From: Eubacterium sp.
GTDB taxonomy: Bacteria > Bacillota > Clostridia > Oscillospirales > Acutalibacteraceae
Reading direction: 5' to 3'
Length of the DNA: 64,000 nt
Assembly (NCBI GenBank): GCA_022511225.1
Contig: JAFLRZ010000006.1
Span: 1 to 64,000, forward strand
Part shown: positions 1 through 7,597 of the stretch, in pieces
How positions within the stretch are numbered: position 1 is the stretch's first letter
Layout: each line of letters opens with the position of its first letter
Translations under genes and position numbers: made by a program
The notes under the pieces: model-generated
Databases searched by the model: none
What the model was told of the DNA's origin: nothing
The model's input: the letters and a program-made list of their open reading frames with translations, nothing else

Positions 1-104
1 GATATATGCCTATGCTTTATACGGATGCAGATTATGCCGCGTCGAATGCTTGTTATGAGAAAATTGGGTATGTTCTGAAAGGCAAGCTGTGCACTGTAGG
101 CTGA
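1..104 (+). CDS. GNAT-type acetyltransferase, C-terminal fragment
   Basis: Only the last 33 or so codons are in the window (frame starting at base 3, stop TGA at 102-104). The tail reads YTDADYAASNACYEKIGY, followed by a short basic end. This is the usual C-terminal motif of GNAT acetyltransferases: a repeated-turn segment, then an N-x-x-C/S-x-x-x-Y-x-K-x-G-Y strand that closes the acetyl-CoA fold. The substrate cannot be told. The 5' part lies outside the window, so the start and full length are unknown. Confidence 0.6.
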   Translation, partial: YMPMLYTDADYAASNACYEKIGYVLKGKLCTVG

Positions 105-149
105 GAACAATAACTTCCAGTTTATCGAACAGGAGACAGACAGTGAAAG

Positions 150-216
150 GCGAAAGAGCTACGCACCTTTTCGCGCTTTTTACCCCAATCTACGCACCGT
201 TTGCGCGGTCTTTCGC
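150..216. repeat. Short intergenic repeats after the acetyltransferase gene
   Basis: An 8-bp inverted repeat (GCGAAAGA at 150-157, TCTTTCGC at 209-216) encloses two copies of CTACGCACC (159-167 and 190-198). Each copy is followed by a short T run and a GCGC-type tract. No open frame here looks coding. Possibly an mRNA 3' structure or the edge of the element to its right; no function is assigned. Confidence 0.4.
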
Positions 217-250
217 AAAAAAAACCAAGCTTTTACGGCTTGGTTTTTTT
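217..250. terminator. Terminator-like hairpin, left copy
   Basis: AAAACCAAGC (221-230) pairs with GCTTGGTTTT (238-247) around a 7-nt loop, flanked by an A run on the left and a T run on the right, so it could terminate on either strand. The same hairpin recurs almost unchanged at 361-395, making a direct repeat on both sides of the structured element at 271-360. Confidence 0.65.
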
Positions 251-270
251 ATTTGTATCAGATATTCTTT

Positions 271-360
271 GTGGGTGGATTCGAACCACAAAACTATGAT
301 GCGACGGCTTGCGCAGCAAGCGAACACTCGAGCGGAGCTCGAGTCCACCCTCTTCCACCA
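271..360. repeat. Cloverleaf-like structured repeat with T-arm-like ends
   Basis: The outer arms GGGTGGATTCGA (273-284) and TCGAGTCCACCC (339-350) are imperfect inverted repeats (11 of 12 match). Inside are two perfect hairpins: GCTTGC-GCA-GCAAGC (307-321) and ACTCGAGC-GGA-GCTCGAGT (326-344). The second shares bases with the right outer arm, so the two folds compete. Both arms resemble the TTCGAATCC loop of a tRNA T arm, one on each strand, and the right end reads TTCCACCA, but no acceptor, D or anticodon arm can be built. I read it as a dispersed structured repeat, not a tRNA. Confidence 0.5.
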
Positions 361-395
361 AAAGAAACCAAGCTTTTATGGCTTGGTTTTCTTTT
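361..395. terminator. Terminator-like hairpin, right copy
   Basis: AAAGAAACCAAGC (361-373) pairs with GCTTGGTTTTCTTT (starting at 381), with A and T runs outside. It is nearly identical to the hairpin at 217-250. On the minus strand it lies just past the stop of the membrane protein gene at 432, so it can end the blaI-like operon; on the plus strand it can stop read-through from the left. Confidence 0.65.
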
Positions 396-431
396 TGTAA
401 TATATAATTTGGCAAAAAGACCTTGTAATAA

Positions 432-1403
432 CTATTTGTTAACATTAAAATTCTTGCGGTTAAGCAATGTGAATATAAATACAGTTATTCCTCCTGATAG
501 AGCAATAATTAATAAATCTATGGGAGCAAGAATAATTACGGGTATGCTGTTAAAAATGAATCCTGTGCCAAGGTTATACAGATGTCCGTGTAAAAGAATC
601 ATTTCACCGATATACATAAGCAGTGTCGTAAAAGAAGCAACGATTGACGGAATCCAAATTGAAACAAATTTCCTTTTATCTAAAAGAAACGAGCCGACAA
701 ATACTCCCGTCGTTACTCCCAACAGAATAAAGAATACAGACATTAATGTGGCTGATAAAGGAGAAACCTGAATATTTCCGTCTCTCCAAAAAGCTGTGAA
801 ACAAGCAAGAATGCAGAGTCCAAGAAAAACAAGCGAGCATATCGCTTGTAAAATCAAGGATTTACAGCGTTTCTTTTCTCCTGTTTTAATCATTCTGCCG
901 AACCCATAAAAACAGTTCAGAATTGAAAGGATTAAAACGACGGAAATGATGTAAAAGTGCAGTTTGAAAGCGGGATTATAGTTCCCCATCAAAATGTCAA
1001 TAGGTGTTTGTATTTTGTATGTAGTTTCCGGTTCGGGAACATAGCACATATACATTTGCCAATCTTCGAGCTTTGCTACTGTTTCAGCGGTTGTCACTAC
1101 AACTTTTTGTTCAAACAGTGTTTCGAGTACAAAAAATGCAATAGTGGATGTTACAGTTGCACCGATTAGCGCAAGCCTACTGAACAGTTTAATGCATAAA
1201 GGCATTATAAGTACGCCAATTAATACTGCAAGGCAAATCGGAGTGTATGGAATTATATATTTTGGATAGTTTTCCTTAAACACAGTTCCGTCAACAATCA
1301 TATCGGTGATGACCCTCACTCCCATTGAAAGAGGATAATATGAGGCAATCAGAATACCAATGCAGGAAAATATATAATATCTGTTAAATTGTTTGTTTTT
1401 CAT
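432..1403 (-). CDS. Polytopic membrane protein, third gene of a BlaI/M56 operon
   Basis: A 323-residue protein with about seven to eight hydrophobic segments: one at the N terminus (around 10-30), several between 50 and 110, more between 145 and 215, and a cluster to the C terminus. A soluble loop of about 50 residues lies near 100-150. I recognise no catalytic motif and cannot name a family. It starts 16 bases after the M56 peptidase gene ends and is on the same strand, so it is probably the third gene of that operon. By analogy with BlaR/BlaI systems it may be an output or accessory membrane component; this is inference from position only. Confidence 0.75.
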   Translation of the reverse strand: MKNKQFNRYYIFSCIGILIASYYPLSMGVRVITDMIVDGTVFKENYPKYIIPYTPICLAVLIGVLIMPLCIKLFSRLALIGATVTSTIAFFVLETLFEQKVVVTTAETVAKLEDWQMYMCYVPEPETTYKIQTPIDILMGNYNPAFKLHFYIISVVLILSILNCFYGFGRMIKTGEKKRCKSLILQAICSLVFLGLCILACFTAFWRDGNIQVSPLSATLMSVFFILLGVTTGVFVGSFLLDKRKFVSIWIPSIVASFTTLLMYIGEMILLHGHLYNLGTGFIFNSIPVIILAPIDLLIIALSGGITVFIFTLLNRKNFNVNK

Positions 1404-1419
1404 ATTGTCACCTTATCCT

Positions 1420-2334
1420 TTATCCTTCATTTGTCAGCAATACGCAGAAAATCATGACAATCAATGCAATGAATACTATCAATGAAAACCAAGTCATTTT
1501 TTTGAAAGACAGTATGTTTTCAATTCGCTTTTTAATTTTAGCACCGCCAAAGGCAGAAGCAAAGACGTTTTTGCTTTGGTGGCTTTCCAATAGGTAAAGG
1601 GCGTATTCTTTTTTGCAGTTATTGCCCAGATTTACAAGTACACGCTCATCGCAGGACAGCTCCAAATCTTCAAGAAACTGCTTTAGGAATACCCAGCAAA
1701 ACGGATTGAACCAATGCACTGCCACGATAAAGAATGCAAGCATCCGCCACAGATTATCAGAACGGCGAATATGCATTTTTTCGTGCAATACAATAAATTT
1801 AATATCTTTATCCTTATAGTATGCAGGCATAATAATTCGGGGCTTGATGATACCATATACAGCAGGAGAGGCGCTCTTATCTGATAAGTAAATATTATTT
1901 CGTAAATGTGTTGCATCCTTCATTTCGTGCAGTGCTTTAAAATAGATGAATATAAGCATAACAAAAATCGCCAGAGCCACAACAATCCATATAACGCAAG
2001 CGACGCTAAACACATTCTCAAGCAAGTTTACTTTATATGTGATTGGGAAATAACTCTCCGCAGCTTTAACACTGTTCAGCATCGAAAATGACAAGTCATC
2101 TGTCGGCTGATATACAACAATGGTCTTGGTAGAGATTTTGGATAATAATGTCATCAGGCTGTATGGACTGCCTAATCCAAACGGAACAGCCATACGTAAA
2201 AACGGTATCGCCCATAAAAATATTACAATCCTTCTCGGAATCTTTTTAATAAGCCTGACCAGCATAACAAGCAGACCGGTTATTGCCGCAGTTATGCTCA
2301 TATTGAATACCCAATAGAATATTTCCTGTAGCAT
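1420..2334 (-). CDS. M56-family membrane metallopeptidase (BlaR1/MecR1-like sensor)
   Basis: The protein has several N-terminal membrane segments, a cytoplasmic zinc peptidase with HEKMH at about residues 184-188, a downstream SCDERV motif that supplies the glutamate ligand, and a last membrane helix at the C terminus. This is the layout of BlaR1/MecR1 peptidases, which on signal cleave the partner repressor. The large extracellular penicillin-binding domain of true BlaR1 is missing: the protein ends right after the last helix, so the signal is probably not a beta-lactam bound covalently. The start is placed at the ATG preceded by AAAGG with 7 bases spacing; an ATG at 2352 overlapping the repressor gene is the alternative. 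Confidence 0.88.
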   Translation of the reverse strand: MLQEIFYWVFNMSITAAITGLLVMLVRLIKKIPRRIVIFLWAIPFLRMAVPFGLGSPYSLMTLLSKISTKTIVVYQPTDDLSFSMLNSVKAAESYFPITYKVNLLENVFSVACVIWIVVALAIFVMLIFIYFKALHEMKDATHLRNNIYLSDKSASPAVYGIIKPRIIMPAYYKDKDIKFIVLHEKMHIRRSDNLWRMLAFFIVAVHWFNPFCWVFLKQFLEDLELSCDERVLVNLGNNCKKEYALYLLESHQSKNVFASAFGGAKIKKRIENILSFKKMTWFSLIVFIALIVMIFCVLLTNEG

Positions 2335-2338
2335 ATCG

Positions 2339-2695
2339 TTACCTTTCATCAATCAGTTTACGCAGCGCCTTAACCTCTTCCTCGGACAAAGGCTCGTTCT
2401 CAAGCAGTGCCGAAAACAAGGCGTGACGCGAGCCGCCAAATACTTTTTTTACGAGAGAGGCTGCCTCTGCCTTTTGCATCTGCCGTTTCGACACAAGAGG
2501 GGTGCAAATAAATCTAGGATCTTCTCGCTGTATAAATCCTTTTGCCTCAAGCTTTTTTATTACAGTATAAGTTGTATTTTTATTCCAACCGATTGTATCA
2601 GAAGCAATCAGGCTGATTTCTTTTGCTGAAATGGGGCTTTTAGCCCATATGATTTCCATAACCTTTGCTTCACTGTCAAAAAGCTTTTCTTTCAT
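2339..2695 (-). CDS. BlaI/MecI/CopY-family transcriptional repressor
   Basis: A small winged-helix repressor of about 118 residues, the usual size for BlaI/MecI. The N-terminal part (DSEAKVMEIIW, then AKEIS and NKNTTYTVIKKLEAKGFI) carries the recognition helix and wing; the C-terminal half is the dimerisation region with the short leucine-rich end. In this family the repressor binds dyad operators upstream of its own operon and is inactivated when the M56 partner triggers cleavage. The partner gene follows directly, with ends nearly touching. GGAGG lies 8 bases before the chosen ATG; a second ATG at 2710 overlaps this ribosome site and is unlikely. Confidence 0.93.
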   Translation of the reverse strand: MKEKLFDSEAKVMEIIWAKSPISAKEISLIASDTIGWNKNTTYTVIKKLEAKGFIQREDPRFICTPLVSKRQMQKAEAASLVKKVFGGSRHALFSALLENEPLSEEEVKALRKLIDER

Positions 2696-2710
2696 AAATG
2701 AAACCTCCAT

Positions 2711-2757
2711 AGACTATTGCTATAGTCTATACTATCACAGTAGTCTGGGATTGTCAA
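2711..2757 (-). promoter_or_regulatory. Promoter with two tandem BlaI-type operators
   Basis: Reading the minus strand, TTGACA (2757-2752) is followed after exactly 17 bases by TAGTAT (2734-2729), a good sigma-A-like promoter. Two 16-bp dyads overlap the -10 and initial transcribed region: GACTAT-N4-ATAGTC (2712-2727, perfect) and TACTAT-N4-GTAGTC (2730-2745, two mismatches). They are 18 bp apart centre to centre. BlaI-family operators are known to be such ACTA/TAGT dyads, so autoregulation of the operon is likely. Confidence 0.8.
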
Positions 2758-2781
2758 TATATAAAAAAACAAAGCCACTTA

Positions 2782-2810
2782 TTGAATCATTTATCGTATC
2801 GTGCTATAAT
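2782..2810 (+). promoter_or_regulatory. Sigma-A-type promoter of the DUF3267 gene
   Basis: TTGAAT (2782-2787), a 17-base spacer and a perfect TATAAT (2805-2810) lie about 40 bases before the next ATG. The promoter is divergent from the BlaI-type operon promoter at 2711-2757, and the operators there lie about 40 bases away. Confidence 0.7.
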
Positions 2811-2848
2811 GAAAATATAATCAAAAATTATTAGGGGAAAATGATACG

Positions 2849-3418
2849 ATGAAAGCACTTGAAACATTACCGGAGGGATATAAGGAGTATTATTCCTTAG
2901 ATCTGCAAAAAGACAAGAGGACGGCAATATTTGTAAATTCTATGGCAGTTTTAATTGCTGTATTGATGATTGTGCCAATGAATTTTGCAGTCCCTATTTT
3001 TTCAACAATTCATGCCGATCTTGGAACTATTATGCGATTATTTGCTTTATCTGTTTTGCTTATAGTCTATTTGATTTTGCACGAATTGGTGCACGGAATT
3101 GCAATGAAAAGCTGTGGTACTAAAAAAGTAAAATACGGCTTTACAGGCTTGTATGCTTTTGCAGGGAGTAATGACTACTACGATAAAAAATCTTATATTT
3201 ATATTGCCTTGGCGCCTATTGTCCTTTGGGGGATTATTATTGCAATTATCAATTTTCTCGTTCCGATTGAGTGGTTTTGGGTTGTTTACTTTATTCAGAT
3301 TACAAACTTGTCCGGTGCGGCAGGTGATTTGTTTGTTACTGTGAAGTTTTCCCGTTTTCCAAAAGATATACTGATAAAAGACCATGGAGTAGGTATGACC
3401 GTATATTCTAAAGAGTAA
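2849..3418 (+). CDS. DUF3267-family membrane zincin-like protein
   Basis: A 189-residue protein with hydrophobic segments at about 28-50, 62-80, 110-130 and 135-150. A membrane-embedded HELVH motif (residues 78-82) and a later NLSGAAGDLF segment are the two hallmarks of the DUF3267 family, thought to be intramembrane metalloproteases. The substrate is unknown. GGGGAAA lies upstream of the ATG. It is a single gene between a divergent regulatory operon and a terminator. The call rests on the two motifs; proteolytic activity is inference. Confidence 0.82.
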   Translation: MKALETLPEGYKEYYSLDLQKDKRTAIFVNSMAVLIAVLMIVPMNFAVPIFSTIHADLGTIMRLFALSVLLIVYLILHELVHGIAMKSCGTKKVKYGFTGLYAFAGSNDYYDKKSYIYIALAPIVLWGIIIAIINFLVPIEWFWVVYFIQITNLSGAAGDLFVTVKFSRFPKDILIKDHGVGMTVYSKE

Positions 3419-3451
3419 TATACTTTACAATTGAAACTGTAAATAACGCAA

Positions 3452-3497
3452 AAAGAGCGTGTAATGATGAAGCAAATCCAATCATTACACGCTCTTT
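3452..3497. terminator. Bidirectional terminator
   Basis: A perfect 17-bp stem (AAAGAGCGTGTAATGAT at 3452-3468 with its complement at 3481-3497) has a 12-base loop. It lies between convergent genes that stop at 3418 (+) and 3504 (-), with A-rich and T-rich flanks, so it can serve both. Confidence 0.85.
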
Positions 3498-3503
3498 ATA
3501 TAT

Positions 3504-4160
3504 TTATTTCACAATGCCTTTTTTGAACATAATATGTGCGCCGAGAAGAGATACCACAACGCCAATCGGAATGAGCACTCCTGTACCCATTGTACCGTTG
3601 AAGATGAGGATAAAGCTCAAAACCGCTATCGGCAGTACAGATATTTTCCAGTGCTTTGCAAGATATGAAGCGCACAGTGCACCAAACAGTGCCGGAGTTA
3701 CCTGCTGAAATGCCGGAGCAAAGGGAGAAGCCGGATCAGTAATATTATGAAGAATAGGGAAGAAGGCAAGCACGCATACCGCTATAATAATAGTTGTAAC
3801 TATTGATGAAACGGCAATTGAAATTGTGGATATTACTTCTCCTTCATCCGTATTCGGCTCAGCTTTTGCGCTTTCCATAGCACTTAAAGCAACAGGCAGC
3901 TTGAGATTTGTTATGTTTCCTGTAACGAAGCCAAGATATGTACCGCCTGTTCCCAGCAATGGTGAATACGTAAGAACTTCGAGCACTGCCGTGGGATAAA
4001 ACACAAGAGCTACTGTTGCAAGTCCCTTGCCGATCATTTCAAGCTTTGGCGATACGCCTAAATGATAGCATATCAACGTGGGAACAGACAAGAACATAAG
4101 CAGGGTGACAATCATCCATATTTTTCCGTATCTGTGGGTTTTGTTTATATAATCGTTCAT
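3504..4160 (-). CDS. Small polytopic membrane protein, partner of a DUF5058 protein
   Basis: 218 residues with about six hydrophobic segments: 16-32, 40-62, 75-85, 110-135, 150-168 and 172-205. I do not recognise its family by motif. The gene follows the DUF5058 gene with one base between them, so the two are translated as a pair and probably form one membrane complex. With the M20 peptidase upstream, a transporter for a peptide or acylated amino acid whose product is hydrolysed by the peptidase is a reasonable guess, not shown. Confidence 0.78.
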   Translation of the reverse strand: MNDYINKTHRYGKIWMIVTLLMFLSVPTLICYHLGVSPKLEMIGKGLATVALVFYPTAVLEVLTYSPLLGTGGTYLGFVTGNITNLKLPVALSAMESAKAEPNTDEGEVISTISIAVSSIVTTIIIAVCVLAFFPILHNITDPASPFAPAFQQVTPALFGALCASYLAKHWKISVLPIAVLSFILIFNGTMGTGVLIPIGVVVSLLGAHIMFKKGIVK

Positions 4161-4161
4161 T

Positions 4162-4932
4162 TTAACCCCTCCATTCTAAAAATGCTATGTTTTCAGGCAA
4201 CACCTGAGCAAGCAGCATAACGAGTGCCATTGCACCTATCATAGAAAACGGCATAGCGAAGCTGTCAAGCCATTTCCAATTCTTTACATTTGAAATTTTT
4301 TGAAGGATAAGCATTAAAACAACTGAAAAAACGAGTGCCGCTACGGACAGAACTCCCGCACCATCCCCTATAATTGAAGCATCGCCTTTTCCTGCAATCG
4401 CTCTGGCAACAAAAGCGGCAATAAGACCGATAAATGCCGCAGCACTCATAACTGATGACCACGCATTGTTCTTTGATACAGTCTTGCCAATCTTACTCTG
4501 TACTTTTTTAAGAAATATCGGTACAAGGATAAGAGGCATAATTGAGCCAAGCGTCATTACCCATGCTATCGTCGCAAACACCTCGGGGTCGTTTATCTCA
4601 TTTGCAATTCCTCCGATAAGTCCGTATGCCTCTATTGCGTTTGTGGCGGCTGTAACCTCATAGGAAATATTACCTATAACAGTAAGCCTTATCCACGGAA
4701 GAACGTATCCAAGACCCGCGGAGAGCGTAAGCACAGTTGCCACAATACCGATTGCAGGAGCAACTGTAAACAGTGCTGAGGATACAATTGTGTTTTTTAT
4801 CGCTGAGTCTTCGATGCCCAGCTTTTTGGCTTTTTTAATTGCTCTGACCAAAAAGAACACTGCCTGTGCAATTACGAATGCAACAACACAAAGCGCCAGC
4901 GCAATCATAAATTTATCTTCCTTAAAGTTCAT
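4162..4932 (-). CDS. DUF5058-family membrane protein
   Basis: A polytopic membrane protein of about 256 residues that I recognise as DUF5058-like by its N-terminal helix followed by a basic AIKKAKKLGI loop, a TVAPAIGIVATVLTLSAGLG helix and a conserved AATNAIEAYG segment. Such proteins are inferred transporters and are often found with M20 peptidases, as here. The start is placed at an ATG with GGAG nine bases upstream, four bases after the peptidase stop; a GTG at 4947 overlapping that stop is the alternative. Confidence 0.82.
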   Translation of the reverse strand: MNFKEDKFMIALALCVVAFVIAQAVFFLVRAIKKAKKLGIEDSAIKNTIVSSALFTVAPAIGIVATVLTLSAGLGYVLPWIRLTVIGNISYEVTAATNAIEAYGLIGGIANEINDPEVFATIAWVMTLGSIMPLILVPIFLKKVQSKIGKTVSKNNAWSSVMSAAAFIGLIAAFVARAIAGKGDASIIGDGAGVLSVAALVFSVVLMLILQKISNVKNWKWLDSFAMPFSMIGAMALVMLLAQVLPENIAFLEWRG

Positions 4933-4936
4933 ATCT

Positions 4937-6403
4937 TTATTCTCCACTCATAATTTTAATATAACGCTTAAAGAACGTGACACCACTCGTTAACTGCTCA
5001 ACGGGGATTCGCTCGTTTGTGGAATGTGTTGTGAGCAGTAGCTCAGTGTCTATTGTAAACGGTGCAAAGCGGTAAATATTGTCGCATACGTTTTCGTAGT
5101 TGTAAGCATCCGTGCCACCCATTACGAGATACGGTGCAACGATATTTTTTTCATTAAGTGAAACAGAGAGTCTTCTCAGTGTGTCAAAGGCTCTTGTATC
5201 TGTCGGCGAAATCAGGCTCGGCTCTTTACCCTTTACAAATTCAATTTCAACATTTTCTCCGCCCATATATTTTTCAATATGACGCTTAACGTCAGCTATT
5301 GTTTCGCCCGGCATTATTCTGAAATTGATAGTAACACTTGCCTTTTGAGGAAGAACGTTTGCCGCAGGTGAGCCTGAGGACATCGTTACTGCTGTAGTTG
5401 TTCTTACAAGCGAGGCAGCAGGCGGTATTTTTGTCATTATTTTAAGCACAAGCGGTTTAAGGAGCCATAAATTGCAAAATACCAATCTGCCGACATACGT
5501 TGTTCGTTTGCCGATGCTTGTAAAAAGATTATATACAAAGGGCATTATTTTTGCCTTGAACTGGTGATTTTCAAGCCTCAGAACTTTTTTTGAAAGTATG
5601 CCGATAGCCGTGTGCTTAGGAGGCTGCGAGGAATGACCGCCCTTTGCGCTGACTGTAACTCTGAAATCGGCATAACCCTTTTCGGCAATGCCTATTCCCG
5701 TAAGATTTGCGTCAATCAGACCCTTGACCTTTGCAGTCAGCATTGCACCGCCTTCATCTATCACACTATCAAGACGAACACCCTTCTTTTCAAGAAGCTC
5801 AGCAATATCCCGAGCTCCGTTGTCGCTGCCGGCAACTACCTCTTCATTATGACCCAAGCAAAGGTATACACCTCTTTTAGGTCGGTATCCCTCTTCAAGC
5901 AGAGTCTCTACGCTTTCCATCAGGCAGATCAGGTGGTTTTTCATATCAAGCGCACCTCGTCCCCATATGAATTCGCCGTCGTTATAACCGTCAAAAGCGG
6001 GATGAGTCCAATCGTTTTCAGTGCCGCTTGCCACAGGCACAACGTCCTGATGTGCCAAAAATGCAATTGGCTCTAAGGCTTCATCAGTACCCTTCCAATA
6101 GAATATAAGACTTGCCTTTGATACATTTTCTATTTCAAGATTTTTATGAATTAACGGAAAGGCTTCACGCAAAAAGGAGTGGAATTTTTCAAATTCGCCC
6201 CAATCGGTTTTGCTGTCATCCTCGTGAGAAATCGTTTTTATTCTGATTGCCTTAGACAAATTTTTCTGCACTCTCTCGGTATGAACAAGCTCGTCAGGGA
6301 ACACTTCGCCTTCAACCTTTTCAGCCTTAAAAAATACAGCTCTTATCAACGTGATAATAATAAATGCGGCGCAAACTGCCAAAATTGCGAATAAAATTTT
6401 CAT
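4937..6403 (-). CDS. Membrane-anchored M20-family peptidase
   Basis: 488 residues, the size of the large M20 carboxypeptidase/PM20D1-like enzymes. An N-terminal hydrophobic helix (about 2-26) may anchor the enzyme with the catalytic domain outside. Di-zinc and catalytic motifs appear in order: AFLAHQDVVPV, GRGALDMKN, the GHNEE pair, the HSSQPP start of the dimerisation lid, GGTDAYNYE, and a final TTHSTNERI histidine. It probably cleaves dipeptides or N-acyl amino acids. It leads a three-gene operon with the DUF5058 protein and a second membrane protein. Confidence 0.9.
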   Translation of the reverse strand: MKILFAILAVCAAFIIITLIRAVFFKAEKVEGEVFPDELVHTERVQKNLSKAIRIKTISHEDDSKTDWGEFEKFHSFLREAFPLIHKNLEIENVSKASLIFYWKGTDEALEPIAFLAHQDVVPVASGTENDWTHPAFDGYNDGEFIWGRGALDMKNHLICLMESVETLLEEGYRPKRGVYLCLGHNEEVVAGSDNGARDIAELLEKKGVRLDSVIDEGGAMLTAKVKGLIDANLTGIGIAEKGYADFRVTVSAKGGHSSQPPKHTAIGILSKKVLRLENHQFKAKIMPFVYNLFTSIGKRTTYVGRLVFCNLWLLKPLVLKIMTKIPPAASLVRTTTAVTMSSGSPAANVLPQKASVTINFRIMPGETIADVKRHIEKYMGGENVEIEFVKGKEPSLISPTDTRAFDTLRRLSVSLNEKNIVAPYLVMGGTDAYNYENVCDNIYRFAPFTIDTELLLTTHSTNERIPVEQLTSGVTFFKRYIKIMSGE

Positions 6404-6508
6404 ATAATCACCTCAAAGAAAATATATCATATTTATTTTTATCTGTCAAAAATAAATGTTGAGGGAATGAAACCCCGACATATCTAAAACAGATTTAATG
6501 TAATGAGA

Positions 6509-6537
6509 TTGATTATAAGCAGGGATTGTGATACAAT
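6509..6537 (+). promoter_or_regulatory. Promoter of the XRE regulator gene
   Basis: TTGATT (6509-6514), 17 bases, TACAAT (6532-6537). The predicted start point would be near 6544, giving a leader of about 110 bases that contains the dyad at 6568-6602. Confidence 0.6.
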
Positions 6538-6567
6538 TAATACGACTTTTATGAGTTTTGTCACTCT

Positions 6568-6602
6568 ACCATCGGTTGATATTTCCCCACTCAACCGTCG
6601 GT
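6568..6602 (+). promoter_or_regulatory. Dyad element, possible operator, upstream of the XRE regulator
   Basis: ACCATCGGTTGA (6568-6579) and TCAACCGTCGGT (6591-6602) are inverted copies with two mismatches and an 11-base spacer. It lies just downstream of the promoter at 6509-6537, where a repressor would block elongation; the adjacent helix-turn-helix protein is the obvious candidate. It could also be an mRNA hairpin. Confidence 0.5.
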
Positions 6603-6654
6603 ACGTGTATTTTTGAAACGAAAAAATTTATGATTTAAGTGAGAGGAGGGAATT

Positions 6655-7266
6655 ATGGATCAGATAAAAATCGGAAGATTCATTGCCGAGTGCAGAAAAA
6701 AGAATGGACTTACGCAAATGCAGTTGGCAGAAAAACTGAATATTACAGACAGAGCAATATCAAAATGGGAAACAGGCAAAGCAATGCCTGATTCTTCTAT
6801 AATGCTTGAGCTTTGTAATATTTTAAAAATCAGCGTAAATGATTTATTAAGTGGGGAGGTAATTGCAATGGATAATTACAATGAAAAATTAGAACAAAAT
6901 TTAATTGAAGCGCTAAAGCAAAAGGAAGAAGCAGACAAAAGATTATTATCAATGGAAATTGTTATTGGCGTATTGTCTTGTTTAATCCTTTTTACTCTAA
7001 TATTTGCAGCCTCATTTATAAAAATGGAAGATTGGCTAAGAATATTACTTATAACGATTGGCATTATTTCGTTTATTATTGGAATGTTTTTTGGTCTGAA
7101 AATTGAACAAACGGCAGGATATTATCAATGTGCTAAGTGCGGACATAGATACGTTCCTAAATTCAGTAGCGTTTTCTGGGCTATGCATATAAACAGAACA
7201 AGATATATGAAATGCCCGAAGTGCGGTAAAAAATCGTGGCAAAAAAAGGTGATAAGCAAGGAATAA
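6655..7266 (+). CDS. XRE-family regulator with membrane helices and a zinc ribbon
   Basis: 203 residues. Residues 7-60 form a Cro/CI helix-turn-helix (GLTQMQLAEKLNITDRAISKWE, split here: recognition helix DRAISKWETGK). A short coiled segment (75-100) leads to two adjacent membrane helices (about 102-123 and 128-148). The C-terminal tail has two CxxC pairs (CAKCG and CPKCG), a likely zinc ribbon. Membrane-tethered XRE regulators of this design are common in Clostridia, but their signals are mostly unknown. GAGAGGAGG precedes the ATG. The gene stands alone. Confidence 0.88.
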   Translation: MDQIKIGRFIAECRKKNGLTQMQLAEKLNITDRAISKWETGKAMPDSSIMLELCNILKISVNDLLSGEVIAMDNYNEKLEQNLIEALKQKEEADKRLLSMEIVIGVLSCLILFTLIFAASFIKMEDWLRILLITIGIISFIIGMFFGLKIEQTAGYYQCAKCGHRYVPKFSSVFWAMHINRTRYMKCPKCGKKSWQKKVISKE

Positions 7267-7323
7267 ACCTTTTATGCGCAGGTCTTATCACCCTATGATA
7301 TAAATTCAAAATATAGACAATTT

Positions 7324-7356
7324 AGAAGCTCCGAACTGATATAAGCTCGGGGCTTT
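7324..7356 (+). terminator. Terminator-like hairpin after the XRE regulator
   Basis: AAGCTCCGA (7326-7334) pairs with TCGGGGCTT (7347-7355) with a 12-base loop and one wobble; a short T-rich tract follows. It ends transcription from the regulator gene before the deacetylase promoter. Confidence 0.55.
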
Positions 7357-7522
7357 ATGCTTTCTGTTTTACTGCCGTCTGATACAATAATTTATAATAT
7401 GCGAACATATAAATAGATGCATACAGATGCATATTTTTGTATAGATTTATAAGGTTGTTAGTTTTGTATAACAAGTGACAAAAAAAGATTAAAATTTTGT
7501 CATATTTTTTTAACCTCTGTTA

Positions 7523-7551
7523 TTGATTTTTAATAATTTTGGTAGTATGAT
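7523..7551 (+). promoter_or_regulatory. Promoter of the polysaccharide deacetylase gene
   Basis: TTGATT (7523-7528), 17 bases, TATGAT (7546-7551), about 46 bases before the ATG at 7598. A GAGGAG ribosome site precedes that ATG. Confidence 0.65.
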
Positions 7552-7597
7552 TGATATGTAGTCGGAAATTTTTTCTGCCTGCAGAGGAGTACAATAT

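Larger units (their letters stand above)
7267..7597. other. Intergenic region between XRE regulator and deacetylase
   Basis: Contains a 9-bp inverted repeat overlapping the regulator stop (GGTGATAAG at 7248-7256, CTTATCACC at 7284-7292), a terminator-like hairpin at 7324-7356 and the promoter at 7523-7551. The rest is A+T-rich with no convincing open frame. Confidence 0.6.

Noticed and set aside
271..360. tRNA gene suggested by TTCGAATCC-like and TTCCACCA-like motifs
   Set aside because: The motifs are on opposite strands and belong to inverted arms; no acceptor stem, D arm or anticodon arm can be formed on either strand.
89..771. Overlapping open frames on both strands across the left-end repeat
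   Set aside because: They cross terminators and hairpin repeats, overlap a well-supported membrane protein gene, and their composition is repeat-like.
7248..7292. Inverted repeat across the XRE regulator stop as a terminator
   Set aside because: A 9-bp stem with a 27-base loop and no T run; left as an unexplained dyad.
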